This document shows, one piece after another, positions 1 through 8,071 of a DNA stretch of 64,000 nucleotides. Within the stretch, counting starts at the first letter, position 1; each line of letters begins with the position of its first letter. This DNA is from Candidatus Chlorohelix allophototropha (lineage in GTDB: Bacteria > Chloroflexota > Chloroflexia > Chloroheliales > Chloroheliaceae): assembly GCF_030389965.1 (NCBI RefSeq), contig NZ_CP128399.1, forward strand, positions 310,001-374,000. The letters are read 5' to 3'. A program made the position numbers and the translations under genes. Below the pieces are notes generated by a model. That model had not been told where the DNA came from and searched no databases. It saw only the letters and a list, made by a program, of their open reading frames with translations.

Positions 1-260
1 GGGAAGTAAAGTTACCGATTGGGGTGACTCCTGAAGAAGGCGAGAATTATAAAGTGTTTGTTCTAGAGAAACTCAAACGCGAATATGGTGATCGAGAAGT
101 AATATTTCTGGGGGACGGGCGCAATGATTTTCAGGCAGCCCAACATGCCGACCGAGTTTTTGCAGTGACAGGCAGTAATCTTGCACAATTATGCCGCGAG
201 GCTAATATACCCTGCATCGAGTTTGATGATTTTCATGAAGTAGTAGCACTATTGAAATAA
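1..260 (+). CDS. HAD-superfamily phosphatase, C-terminal part
   Basis: The frame is open from base 3, so the gene starts left of the window and only about the last 85 residues are seen. The segment carries the HAD motif IV signature 'GDGRNDFQAA', the acidic loop that binds Mg2+, with a preceding Lys-rich helix where motif III is expected. This arrangement resembles the phosphoserine-phosphatase/MtnX-like branch of HAD enzymes, but the nucleophile Asp and cap are missing, so the substrate cannot be named. It ends 16 bases before the next gene and probably shares its transcript. Confidence 0.75.
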   Translation, partial: EVKLPIGVTPEEGENYKVFVLEKLKREYGDREVIFLGDGRNDFQAAQHADRVFAVTGSNLAQLCREANIPCIEFDDFHEVVALLK

Positions 261-276
261 GGGGAATGTAGAAGTT

Positions 277-678
277 ATGAAAAAAGCAATCGCTTCATTA
301 TTAGGGTTGGCAACCCTAGGCGTGGGTATAACCGGAATTGTTTCACCGAAGTTTTTAAGCAAGGTGATGGGCGTAAAAGCCCCAGAAGCTAGCCACTTTT
401 TGCTTCGTGCCATAGGTGTTCGAGATGTGGCATTTGGTCTTGGGATTTTGGCACATCGCAACAAACCGCGTGAGGCGGCATTTTGGGTTTATTCTATAGG
501 TGCGGTAGTGGCGGCAGATGGTATAGGCAGATTACCGGGCGTGAAAAATGAAGGAGTGAGAGCCGAGGTTTATCAGGCTGCTGGTGTTGCAACCGCTTGT
601 TTCATTACCGGATTTTTGCTTTCCAGTTCGGTAATCGAAAAAGAGGAAACTCCGGCTCAAGTGGGTGAGAAAAAATGA
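277..678 (+). CDS. Small membrane protein, DUF4267-like
   Basis: A 133-residue protein with an N-terminal hydrophobic helix (about residues 5-25) and further hydrophobic segments near 60-85 and 98-117, ending in a charged tail. The layout resembles the DUF4267 family of small integral membrane proteins, whose function is unknown. Its stop codon overlaps the trpA start (ATGA), so the two are probably translationally coupled, although nothing suggests a role in tryptophan synthesis. The family assignment rests on overall pattern only. Confidence 0.6.
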   Translation: MKKAIASLLGLATLGVGITGIVSPKFLSKVMGVKAPEASHFLLRAIGVRDVAFGLGILAHRNKPREAAFWVYSIGAVVAADGIGRLPGVKNEGVRAEVYQAAGVATACFITGFLLSSSVIEKEETPAQVGEKK

Positions 679-1469
679 GTAGGATTAAGGCTGCTTTTGA
701 AAAAATCAAGGCAGAAGGGCGCGGCGCGTGTATCGCCTACGTTACTATAGGTTTCCCGCATCTTGAGGATACTGTGCCGTTAACGCTGGCGTTGCTGGAA
801 GCCGGAGCCGATATGGTGGAACTGGGCGTGCCTTTCAGCGACCCTTTAGCAGATGGTCCGACTATACAGCATGCTAGCCATATCGCTCTTGAAAATGGAG
901 TTACTCGCCAATTTTGCTTTGAAGTGGCAAGGGAGATTCGCCAGAAAACCGACAAACCCTTGCTTTTTATGGGCTATTTTAACCCGATTTTTTCGTATGG
1001 CGCTGCCAGATATATTGAAGAATGTGCGGCTGTCGGGATTGATGGTTTGATTGTGCCCGATCTGGCGTTGGAAGAAACGGATGAATTGTTAGGCTTGTGT
1101 CGCGAAAAGCAAATAGACTTGATCCAGTTTATTGCGCCTACCAGCACCGATGAGCGCATCCGCAAAGCGGCAGAGGTTGCCAGTGGCTTCATCTATTGCG
1201 TTTCGATTACCGGAGTTACCGGGGCGCGTACCAACTTGCCCGACTATCTGCCCGAATACATAAACCGGGTACGCAGTTTTAGCGATAAACCGCTGGTAAT
1301 AGGTTTCGGTATTAGTAGCCATGCGCATTTCGTTCAGGCTACCGGGCTGGCGGATGGGGCGGTTTGTGCTAGCGCTTTGCTGGATGCTATTGAGAAAGCG
1401 CCGGAGAGCCAATTGATAGCGACAGGTGTAAACTTTATTAGAAATCTGACCGGAACAAGCAAAAATTAG
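675..1469 (+). CDS. trpA: Tryptophan synthase alpha chain
   Basis: 264 residues, the usual length for TrpA. It cleaves indole-3-glycerol phosphate to indole and glyceraldehyde 3-phosphate in a complex with TrpB. The two catalytic acids fall at the canonical positions, Glu49 in 'MVELGVPFSDP' and Asp60 in 'LADGPTIQ', and the phosphate-binding 'GFGIS' near residue 213 is present. The start ATG overlaps the stop of the preceding membrane protein by four bases. No trpB or other trp gene is in the window, so the pathway is dispersed or continues upstream. Confidence 0.97.
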   Translation: MSRIKAAFEKIKAEGRGACIAYVTIGFPHLEDTVPLTLALLEAGADMVELGVPFSDPLADGPTIQHASHIALENGVTRQFCFEVAREIRQKTDKPLLFMGYFNPIFSYGAARYIEECAAVGIDGLIVPDLALEETDELLGLCREKQIDLIQFIAPTSTDERIRKAAEVASGFIYCVSITGVTGARTNLPDYLPEYINRVRSFSDKPLVIGFGISSHAHFVQATGLADGAVCASALLDAIEKAPESQLIATGVNFIRNLTGTSKN

Positions 1470-1544
1470 GACTTGCCAAATCTTTTAAAATCAAAATGCC
1501 CGAATAATAATTTGTATAGTTTTGAGAGGGAAATTTTTAGAAAG

Positions 1545-2333
1545 ATGGTTATCTGCAAATCGAAAGCCGAAATAGCCGAAATGCGTGAAGCGGGGCGCAT
1601 TGCAGGGCACACGTTGGATGTGCTGGCAACATATATTCGCCCCGGTGTAACCGCCAATGAACTGGATAAAATCGCCGAGGAGACAATCCGTTCGCAGGGT
1701 GGTATCCCCACTTTTAAAGGTTATGACCCCGGACAACGCGGCTATGACCCGAAATTCAGAGGCTACAACGGCTATCCCAGTACAATTTGTATCTCATTCA
1801 ATGAAGAGATCGTACATGGTATTCCAAGCAAACGCGCTTTAAAAGAAGGCGATATTATCGGAATTGATATTGGCGCCACCTACAAGGATTGGGTTGGGGA
1901 TACCGCTCGCACTTTTATGGTGGGAAAAGTATCCGATGAAGCGCGAAAGTTGGTGGAAGTAACCGAGCAGTCGCTGCACATTGCTATCGAAAAGATGCGG
2001 CTTGGCAGTTATTTGTTTGATATTTCAAATGCTATCGCCGATTATGTGGATCAGTTCGGATACGGCATTGTCCGCGATTATTGCGGTCATGGGGTTGGAC
2101 ATCGCATGCACGAAGACCCTAACGTGCCACATAACCGACAACAAACCCGCGGAATGGCTCTTCGGCGCGGTATGGTGCTGGCGATTGAACCGATGATTAA
2201 CCTAGGCACTCACCAGACCCGCGTCAAACCCGATAAATGGACGGTAGTGACGGCAGATGGCTCACTTTCGGCTCATTTTGAGCATACCATAGCGATTACC
2301 GACGGCGACCCTATAGTGTTAACGTTACCTTAA
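1545..2333 (+). CDS. map: Methionine aminopeptidase, type I
   Basis: Removes the N-terminal Met from nascent proteins. All five metal ligands of the pita-bread fold are visible: Asp in 'GIDIGA', Asp in 'GDTARTF', His in 'GHGVGH', Glu in 'AIEPMI' and Glu in 'HFEHTI'. I place the start at ATG 1545 (262 residues) because 'MVICKSKAEIAEMREAG' matches family N-termini; an upstream TTG at 1473 would add 24 unrelated residues. A short insert before the substrate loop contains a repeated 'GYDP' element not usual for the family. It lies 75 bases after trpA. Confidence 0.95.
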   Translation: MVICKSKAEIAEMREAGRIAGHTLDVLATYIRPGVTANELDKIAEETIRSQGGIPTFKGYDPGQRGYDPKFRGYNGYPSTICISFNEEIVHGIPSKRALKEGDIIGIDIGATYKDWVGDTARTFMVGKVSDEARKLVEVTEQSLHIAIEKMRLGSYLFDISNAIADYVDQFGYGIVRDYCGHGVGHRMHEDPNVPHNRQQTRGMALRRGMVLAIEPMINLGTHQTRVKPDKWTVVTADGSLSAHFEHTIAITDGDPIVLTLP

Positions 2334-2338
2334 TAGTA

Positions 2339-2368
2339 TTGACAACGGCTATGCTATTATGCCATAAT
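2339..2368 (+). promoter_or_regulatory. Sigma-70-type promoter of the T-box/DAHP synthase unit
   Basis: TTGACA at 2339-2344, an 18-base spacer, then CATAAT at 2363-2368. It begins right after the map stop codon and about 20 bases before the T-box leader, so transcription would start just ahead of Stem I. Confidence 0.65.
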
Positions 2369-2384
2369 CTTCCACAATCGAATA

Positions 2385-2730
2385 AGGTTATTGACGGTGA
2401 AAGAGACATAGTAGCACAGCCCGGTAACTTTCAGAGAGCGGTTGGTGGGTGCGAAACCGCAGCACTGGTTGTAAGCGAATTTCCCTCTAGAGTCGATGGT
2501 ACAAAGCGATTAACTATCGCAAGTAATATCATCCGGGTGCGCCCGTTACAGCGACGGGCTATTCAACCCACTTTTCAGAGCGGGGGCGTAGTTGGCAAGG
2601 TTGTGGCAGGAATGCTGCGGCGAAGTAAGGTGGTACCACGAGATGGTTTTGAGGCTTCTCGTCCTTACACTGCAAGCTCAAGGGAGCAAGGCGCAGTGAT
2701 ACATAAGGGGCGAGGGGTTTTTTATTTCCC
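2385..2730 (+). promoter_or_regulatory. T-box riboswitch (probably tRNA-Phe specific)
   Basis: The leader shows the main T-box landmarks in order. Stem I begins near 'GACGGTGAAAGAGACATAGTA'-type sequence at 2393, the AG-bulge/distal loop reads 'CAGAGAGCGGTTGGTG' near 2431, and the T-box proper 'AAGGTGGTACCACG' lies at 2627-2640, followed by a terminator. The specifier region after the conserved GAA reads TTTC before CCTCT; either frame (TTT or TTC) is a Phe codon. The UGGU in the antiterminator would pair with an ACCA tail, consistent with discriminator A. Uncharged tRNA-Phe would thus switch on the downstream DAHP synthase. Confidence 0.88.
2655..2727 (+). terminator. Terminator of the T-box switch
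   Basis: 'CTCGTCCTTA' at about 2658-2667 can pair with 'TAAGGGGCGAG' ending near 2714, with an inner 'CACTGC/GCAGTG' stem, followed by GGGGTTTTTTATTT. The 5' arm overlaps the antiterminator, as expected for a transcriptional T-box. Confidence 0.85.
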
Positions 2731-2844
2731 GGTTAATTTACCCCATCACTGCATAAAATTCCCCGAACGCTGGCGTGGTTGGCGTTACTAAACCCGCCGA
2801 ACCAGATTGGTTTGTTTTTTTCATAATTAAAACGTTCATAATTT

Positions 2845-2890
2845 TTAACAACACATGTTGTTAACCTAGGGGAACTTGTATCACCTAGGG
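2845..2890. promoter_or_regulatory. Inverted and direct repeats between T-box and DAHP synthase
   Basis: TTAACAACA (2845-2853) and TGTTGTTAA (2856-2864) form a perfect 9-bp inverted repeat with a 2-base centre. Immediately after it, CCTAGGG occurs twice (2865-2871 and 2884-2890, period 19). This could be an operator or a second control element downstream of the T-box terminator; no regulator is identified. Confidence 0.45.
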
Positions 2891-2909
2891 CAAGAAAGGA
2901 AAGCCTTCG

Positions 2910-3950
2910 ATGATTGTAGTGATGAAAACCGGCACCCCTGAACATGAAATTCATGAAGTTATTAAACGTATAGAGGAACAGGGCTTGATTGCACACCCGA
3001 TTTTTGGTGCAGAACGTACTGTCGTTGGTGTGGTCGGCTCATCTTTCAGACAGGATTTAGCCGATATGTTGAGTTCCGTAGAAGCGGTGGAATCGGTAAT
3101 ACCGGTTAGTAAAAAATACAAGCTCGCCAGTCGCGAATTTCACCCGGTTTCTACTACCTTTAAGGTGGGTGATGTTGTTATCGGTGGTGAAGAAGTGGTG
3201 GTGATGGCAGGTCCATGCTCAGTGGAGAACGAAGAGCAAATTGTCACCACTGCCCGCGCTGTTAAAGCTTCTGGCGCTCGCATCTTACGAGGCGGAGCAT
3301 TCAAACCGCGCACTTCTCCTTACCAGTTTCGCGGCATGGGAGAAGATGGGTTGAAATTGCTAGCAACCGCTCGTGCCGAGACCGGGCTTCCGGTTATTAC
3401 CGAAGTACTGACTCCCGCCGATGTGGAACTGGTGGCGCAATATGCCGATATATTGCAAATAGGGGCGCGCAATATGCAAAACTTTTTGTTGCTGGAGGAG
3501 TGCGGTCGTAGCAATAAGCCAGTTTTGCTCAAGCGCGGTATTAGCGCCACCATTGAAGAGTGGTTGCTGGCGGCAGAATACATCCTGAACGCCGGGAATA
3601 AAGAAGTAATGCTGTGCGAACGCGGTATTCGAGGCTACGACACAATGACCCGCAATATCTTTGACTTAAGCGCCGTACCGTTGGTGAAGAAGTTGAGCCA
3701 CCTGCCGGTAATCGCCGACCCCAGCCACGCCACCGGAAAGTGGTATTTGGTAGAACCGATGGCGATGGCATCAATAGCTTGCGGCGCGGATGGCTTAATT
3801 ATTGAAGTGCATCCGAACCCCGACCACGCTCTCAGCGATGGACCGCAATCGCTAACTCTGGAGAATTTTGCCAAACTTATGCCCAAGGTGGAAAAAATTG
3901 CCGTAGCCACCGAACGGCATGTCCTTCCGAGGCTTTCGCAAGCAAGATAA
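2910..3950 (+). CDS. aroF: 3-deoxy-7-phosphoheptulonate (DAHP) synthase, AroA-I-beta type
   Basis: Condenses phosphoenolpyruvate and erythrose 4-phosphate in the first step of the shikimate pathway. The 346-residue protein has an N-terminal ferredoxin-like regulatory domain (about 1-70, '[17 protein letters not shown]') followed by the TIM barrel. Barrel motifs include 'MAGPCSVE', '[12 protein letters not shown]', '[13 protein letters not shown]', 'CERGIRGY', '[11 protein letters not shown]' and 'IIEVHPNPD', covering PEP, phosphate and metal sites. The length and N-terminal domain match the Thermotoga/Bacillus type. ATG 2910 is preceded by AAAGGAAAG. Expression is probably governed by the T-box upstream, that is by aminoacyl-tRNA supply. 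Confidence 0.96.
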   Translation: MIVVMKTGTPEHEIHEVIKRIEEQGLIAHPIFGAERTVVGVVGSSFRQDLADMLSSVEAVESVIPVSKKYKLASREFHPVSTTFKVGDVVIGGEEVVVMAGPCSVENEEQIVTTARAVKASGARILRGGAFKPRTSPYQFRGMGEDGLKLLATARAETGLPVITEVLTPADVELVAQYADILQIGARNMQNFLLLEECGRSNKPVLLKRGISATIEEWLLAAEYILNAGNKEVMLCERGIRGYDTMTRNIFDLSAVPLVKKLSHLPVIADPSHATGKWYLVEPMAMASIACGADGLIIEVHPNPDHALSDGPQSLTLENFAKLMPKVEKIAVATERHVLPRLSQAR

Positions 3951-3974
3951 TTTTTAGAACCGAAATATAAAAGC

Positions 3975-4003
3975 AGGGGCGATGTAAGCCCCTCTTTTTA
4001 TTT
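3975..4003 (+). terminator. Rho-independent terminator after DAHP synthase
   Basis: AGGGGC (3975-3980), a 7-base loop, GCCCCT (3988-3993), then CTTTTTATTT. Confidence 0.85.
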
Positions 4004-4013
4004 GAGCCGCATT

Positions 4014-4442
4014 CTAAACTTCGTGGGCAGCTTTGGTATAACGCTTGGCTATAACCGGGAGCATATGCACTGCAATAGTGGGATTGCTTTCAATTGCGCC
4101 GTTGAAATGCCAGCGAGTAATTACATAACAGGTGCTTGGTTCTGCGGCAATTACAGTGGCAGAGCGAGGGGTTTCCTCGAATAGCGCCAGTTCTCCGAAA
4201 AATTCACCTTCTCCAATTTCGGCTACTTTTTTCGGTGTTCCGTCTATCACTTTTTGAATTTCGACCAGCCCGGAAGCCACAATGTAAAACCCGATTCCAT
4301 CATCGCCCTGCTTTACAATCGTATCACCCGCTTCAAACTGGCGCACCGTAATGATTTTTGAGATGAGACCAAGATGGTGTTTGTCCATGCCGGAAAACAA
4401 AGACACTTGCTTGAGTACCTCAATGATATGTTTCTCGTCCAT
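4014..4442 (-). CDS. Cyclic-nucleotide-binding domain protein
   Basis: 142 residues made up almost entirely of one cNMP-binding beta-barrel. The phosphate-binding cassette reads 'GEFFGELALFEETPRSATV' near residues 78-96, with the Glu and Arg that contact the cyclic phosphodiester. No DNA-binding or enzymatic domain follows, so it is a stand-alone sensor or part of a larger assembly. The start ATG lies at 4442. It is convergent with DAHP synthase across a short terminator. Confidence 0.9.
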   Translation of the reverse strand: MDEKHIIEVLKQVSLFSGMDKHHLGLISKIITVRQFEAGDTIVKQGDDGIGFYIVASGLVEIQKVIDGTPKKVAEIGEGEFFGELALFEETPRSATVIAAEPSTCYVITRWHFNGAIESNPTIAVHMLPVIAKRYTKAAHEV

Positions 4443-4550
4443 TTAATACCCTGCTCTCTGTACTTAGAAGAAAAATAACTAGGAATTTAGAGGTATCTTA
4501 GCAACTCTTGAAGCGATTTACAATATTCTGATAAGCTCAAATTCAATTAG

Positions 4551-5258
4551 CTATACTTGCGCCCAGCCTATCACAAATAGCTTACGGGTGGTCAGGCGCG
4601 CACTGGCTTTACCTACGCCCGCTACTTCTTCTAACAGCAATTTTAATCGCTCAGGGCTGTAGCGAATTTTTAGCACTCCTCTAACCCGCCCATCCTTGAA
4701 TTCTCGTTGCTGAATCTCTTCATCCGGTCGGTCGGGAAACGGCGCGGATTCCAGCACAAGAATATGCCCACCCGGTCGCAAGACTCTTTTAACCTTTTGC
4801 ATAAATCCTGCCGCTCTTTCGGCTGGAACATGCCCAAGCCAAAAGCTCAGCAAAACGCCATCAAAGCTATGGTCGGCAAAGGGAAGATGGTAGGCATCTC
4901 CCCGTATCAGGCTAACCGCTTCAACCAACTCCAATTCCAAAAGCCGGGCATGTGCCATTTCTAGCATCGCACTCGACCAATCTAAAGCTACGATATGCGC
5001 GTCGGAAGGTAAAGTACGGGCGAGTTGCGAAGTCCACCAACCCGTGCCGCAGGCAAGGTCAAGTGCGCGCACCCCACTAGTATGCGGCAAACTGGCGGCG
5101 AAATGAGTTACTTCTCTGCCGAGTTCGTGGACTTGCGCCAGAAAAACGGCATTGGAAGAAGGTTCGTAAAATTTGCCATGCCTCGTCCAATAGTCATCAT
5201 ATCCGGCGGCGGTTTCATGGTAATAGAGGCGCATTGCCCCGTCTAACTGGTCATTCAT
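4551..5258 (-). CDS. SAM-dependent class I methyltransferase
   Basis: About 235 residues. Motif I is 'ALDLACGTGWWT' and the acidic end of strand 2 is 'IVALDWSSAMLEMA', followed by 'GDAYHLPF' and 'SFDGVLLSFWLGHV', the classic Methyltransf_11 pattern. I start at ATG 5258 because AAGG lies 7 bases before it; a TTG at 5273 would add five residues. The substrate is not evident. The gene diverges from the recombinase across an unusually palindromic intergenic region. Confidence 0.88.
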   Translation of the reverse strand: MNDQLDGAMRLYYHETAAGYDDYWTRHGKFYEPSSNAVFLAQVHELGREVTHFAASLPHTSGVRALDLACGTGWWTSQLARTLPSDAHIVALDWSSAMLEMAHARLLELELVEAVSLIRGDAYHLPFADHSFDGVLLSFWLGHVPAERAAGFMQKVKRVLRPGGHILVLESAPFPDRPDEEIQQREFKDGRVRGVLKIRYSPERLKLLLEEVAGVGKASARLTTRKLFVIGWAQV

Positions 5259-5326
5259 AGGCTTACCTTGCAACCTTTCTACTTACCCTGAAATTGTATC
5301 ACAGGGGCGTCGCAAGAGGGTTGAAA

Positions 5327-5441
5327 TGATTCAGCCATTGATTCACTGAATCGATTCATGAATCAATCGGCATGCTGATTCAGGCTAAATTAGAATCAAA
5401 ACAAACTCATCATGACGCACAACTGAATGTATATACATTCA
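5327..5441. promoter_or_regulatory. Cluster of palindromic operator-like sites
   Basis: In the 300-base gap between divergent genes, the half-site TGATTCA/TGAATCA occurs at 5327-5333, 5339-5345, 5359-5365 and 5376-5382. The perfect palindromes TGAATCGATTCA (5347-5358) and GATTCATGAATC (5353-5364) overlap them. A separate perfect 18-bp palindrome, TGAATGTATATACATTCA, lies at 5424-5441. The density suggests binding of a dimeric regulator controlling one or both neighbours. Confidence 0.55.
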
Positions 5442-5562
5442 AAGCGTAATAAAATTGACATAAAATTCGTTATAAAAATACCCTTAAACCCCTTTTCTCG
5501 TTTTACATAATGTGCTAAAATAACATCAATTAAAAGCCTTGCGTTAAAAGAGGGTGTATATG

Positions 5563-6837
5563 ATGCAGAAAAGGATTGACGAATTCCTTAAGTCTCTTAC
5601 GGACGAGAAGGACTTTTCTGACAACACTTTAGCGGCATACAGTAACGATTTGACCCAGTTCCGGCAATTTCTTCAGAATGAAATCAACGAGTTAATTGCC
5701 GATAACGTGAGCCAGCTTGATTACCCTTTTGAATCCAATGGGAGCAGCGCAAAGCGCTCAAATGCGCGGAAGCGGCGTACCGCTGAGCCTTCCAACGGAA
5801 CCAATGGGACTAACGGGCATTATGTTCATGTGGCTGAACCAGTTAAGTTAATTAATGGTCGGCACTATGATAGCGATTATGGCTCGGAACTAGAAGAAAT
5901 TGATGCTGAGGACAAAGTTGTCGCGGGTGGGGTTCAGGGAAGTAAAATAGGAATATCCGAAAGAAACAAAGCTCTTACCGACTGGCATGAAATCGGTAAA
6001 GAGGATATTGTAGATTACATACTGTTTCTTAAGGAACGCGCCTATGCTACTTCTACCGTAGCGCGCAAGATAGCAGCTATCAAGTCCTTCTTTCACTATC
6101 TGGCAGATCATGGGTTGGTTGATTTTGATGCAACCGAAAACCTTGATTCGCCTAAGGTTAACAAATACCTGCCAAAAGCTATTTCGGTTAACGAAATCCA
6201 CCTTTTGTTAGAGCAGCCGGATAAGCACCAAACCCCTGAGGCAGTGCGCGATAAAGCAATGCTTGGTTTGTTGTATGCTACCGGGATGCGTGTTACCGAA
6301 TTGGTTTCATTGGATTTGGAAGATGTCGATCTCGTAAGCGGCAAGGTTAAGTGTCTGGGTAAATCTAATAAATCGCGCATGATTCCAATTCCTGAGGAAC
6401 AACACATCAGCCTTGTGGAATACCTAAATGTGGTACGTCCTCATCTGGTCGGCGCAAATAACGAAATTGCCGTTTTTGTCAATCATCGTGGCAAACGGCT
6501 GACTCGTCAGGGCTTCTGGCTAATTCTGAAAGCCTATGCCAATCAAGCCGGAATTTCAGATATTACTCCTCATACTTTGCGTCATAGCTTTGCGGCTCAT
6601 ATGCTTGGAGATGGTGAGAATCTGCGACGGGTACAGGAATTACTGGGACATGCCAGCATCAGCACCACCCAGATTTACACCCAACTTAATGCGGAAACAC
6701 GTCGTTCTGACCCTAACCGGGTTATTAGCATCGGTGGTAAAGAAGTGGCTATTAACGCAGAGGATGTGGCTCCCGCAGTTCCTCCCAAACGGGGTAGAGG
6801 AAGACGCAAGGCGGTAATTGCCGCAACCGGAACTTAG
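5563..6837 (+). CDS. Tyrosine recombinase, XerC/XerD type, with insert
   Basis: A phage-integrase-family recombinase of about 424 residues, compared with about 300 for XerC/D. The C-terminal catalytic domain has all expected residues: Arg in 'ATGMRVTEL', Lys in 'LGKSNKSR', His-x-x-Arg in 'HTLRHSF', His in 'LLGHASI' and the nucleophilic Tyr in 'TQIYTQL'. The N-terminal SAM-like domain is split by a low-complexity, basic then acidic insert of about 80-90 residues (roughly 45-130), and a basic 'KRGRGRRK' tail follows. AGAGGG lies 8 bases before ATG 5563; ATG 5560 is also possible. No attachment site or prophage genes are nearby, so a housekeeping chromosome-dimer resolvase is likely. Confidence 0.9.
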   Translation: MQKRIDEFLKSLTDEKDFSDNTLAAYSNDLTQFRQFLQNEINELIADNVSQLDYPFESNGSSAKRSNARKRRTAEPSNGTNGTNGHYVHVAEPVKLINGRHYDSDYGSELEEIDAEDKVVAGGVQGSKIGISERNKALTDWHEIGKEDIVDYILFLKERAYATSTVARKIAAIKSFFHYLADHGLVDFDATENLDSPKVNKYLPKAISVNEIHLLLEQPDKHQTPEAVRDKAMLGLLYATGMRVTELVSLDLEDVDLVSGKVKCLGKSNKSRMIPIPEEQHISLVEYLNVVRPHLVGANNEIAVFVNHRGKRLTRQGFWLILKAYANQAGISDITPHTLRHSFAAHMLGDGENLRRVQELLGHASISTTQIYTQLNAETRRSDPNRVISIGGKEVAINAEDVAPAVPPKRGRGRRKAVIAATGT

Positions 6838-6856
6838 TTCTCTGACCAATTTCCCA

Positions 6857-6884
6857 TTGGACTGGGAAATCAAAATGGTATAAT
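6857..6884 (+). promoter_or_regulatory. Promoter-like element before the YqeY gene
   Basis: TTGGAC (6857-6862), 16 bases, TATAAT (6879-6884). The -35 hexamer is the loop of an inverted repeat ATTTCCCA/TGGGAAAT (6849-6856 and 6863-6870), which may bind a regulator. Confidence 0.5.
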
Positions 6885-6886
6885 GA

Positions 6887-6919
6887 AATCCGGTTCAGGT
6901 GAGCCGGATTTTTTAATTT
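6887..6919 (+). terminator. Hairpin with U-tract
   Basis: AATCCGG (6887-6893) pairs with CCGGATT (6904-6910), followed by TTTTAATTT. It may end the recombinase transcript. Because it lies just after the promoter-like TATAAT, it would sit at the 5' end of a YqeY transcript. Confidence 0.65.
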
Positions 6920-6938
6920 CTAAGGAGAGATGCTAACA

Positions 6939-7394
6939 ATGGGTTTGAAAGAACAGTTACAAGCGGATATGGTTGCTGCGATGAAGGGTGGCGACAAAGC
7001 TCGTACCGATGCAGTACGCTTGATAAAAGCGGCTATTCAGCGTTTTGAGCTTGACCACACCGACTCAAAAAGCCCGCTCTACGGTAAGCCGATTACGGAA
7101 GATGATTATCTCGGCGTAGTGGCTAAGGAAATTAAGCAGCGGCGCGAGTCGATTGAGCAGTTCCGCAAGGGTAATCGCGAGGATTTGGCAGAGAAGGAAG
7201 AGGCTGAAATACGTATCTTTGAAGTATATTTGCCTCGCCAACTCACGCGCGATGAGATAACCCTGCTTGTAAGCTCTATAATTGAGCGCGAAGGCAAAGA
7301 ATTCAAGAAAGTTATGCCTTTAGCTGCGAAAGAATTTAAAGGCAAGGCGGATGGAAAACTGGTAAGCGAGGTTGTACGCGAACTAACCAGTTAA
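6939..7394 (+). CDS. GatB/YqeY domain protein
   Basis: 151 residues of the YqeY family, all-helical and similar to the tail of GatB, the tRNA-dependent amidotransferase subunit. Typical stretches are 'LKEQLQADMVAAMK', 'EIKQRRESIEQF' and 'YLPRQLTRDEI'. The molecular role of free-standing YqeY is not settled. I choose ATG 6939 because AAGGAG at 6922-6927 is 11 bases upstream; ATG 6930 would be too close to it. Confidence 0.88.
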   Translation: MGLKEQLQADMVAAMKGGDKARTDAVRLIKAAIQRFELDHTDSKSPLYGKPITEDDYLGVVAKEIKQRRESIEQFRKGNREDLAEKEEAEIRIFEVYLPRQLTRDEITLLVSSIIEREGKEFKKVMPLAAKEFKGKADGKLVSEVVRELTS

Positions 7395-7437
7395 AAAGCC
7401 TGGCGGGCTGCTTCTGGGCAGTTTCGAGGAGGCGCTT

Positions 7438-8037
7438 ATGGAACGTCTGCGAAAACACGGAATTTATCTAATATTGACGTTGGCGCTGTTGGTTACTTTT
7501 CTTTTAAGCGCTTGTGACGATGCGCCGGAGCAAGGTAATAAAAGCCAGTATGTACAGGATGCCGTCAATGCAGTTAATGGCGGCACACCTATACCTGTAC
7601 CTACCGTCGATCCGCAACAAATACTAAATTTACAACTGTTTTTAGGGCAGGTGGATTATACACGACAGAAAGACCCTGCCCCAAAGGTGGTACTATTTGT
7701 TCTAAATACCGGCAGAACTACGATTTATATTAGTTCCTGCGAAGGCACAATTTTACAGCGCAATGAAAATTCCACATGGATAAATATTGCTGCGGCGCGT
7801 CCCTGTGGAACTAAGCCTCAGCCGCTTGAACTTAAACCCGGTCTTGAATATAATCTATCATTCGAGTTTCTGAAAGCGAGTCCTTATAAGGGTCAGAGTT
7901 TTTATGTGGATGGGAAATACCGTTTGGTAGTGAATTTTGCCACTGCTTGCCCACTTGCCAATGCGGATTACTCACAATGTATAAATCGCAACTGGGTCGC
8001 TTCGTCTGAATTTGATCTATTTCAACTACCTCAATAA
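7438..8037 (+). CDS. Predicted lipoprotein of unknown function
   Basis: 199 residues with a type II signal peptide: basic N-terminus, hydrophobic core and lipobox 'LLSAC' with Cys26, then a polar linker. The mature part has a beta-rich pattern with four further cysteines, which could form disulphides outside the membrane. I recognise no family. A strong GAGGAGG precedes the ATG, and the gene lies 43 bases after YqeY. Confidence 0.75.
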   Translation: MERLRKHGIYLILTLALLVTFLLSACDDAPEQGNKSQYVQDAVNAVNGGTPIPVPTVDPQQILNLQLFLGQVDYTRQKDPAPKVVLFVLNTGRTTIYISSCEGTILQRNENSTWINIAAARPCGTKPQPLELKPGLEYNLSFEFLKASPYKGQSFYVDGKYRLVVNFATACPLANADYSQCINRNWVASSEFDLFQLPQ

Positions 8038-8071
8038 AGCTTCAGAATCAAGGTGACAAAGGGAAAAGCCG

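Noticed and set aside
2339-2791. A 150-codon open frame after map
   Set aside because: It coincides with the promoter, T-box leader and terminator; the sequence is structured RNA and the translation has no protein-like pattern.
5563-6837. Integrase of a prophage or genomic island
   Set aside because: No tRNA attachment site, phage genes or composition change surround it; neighbours are housekeeping genes.
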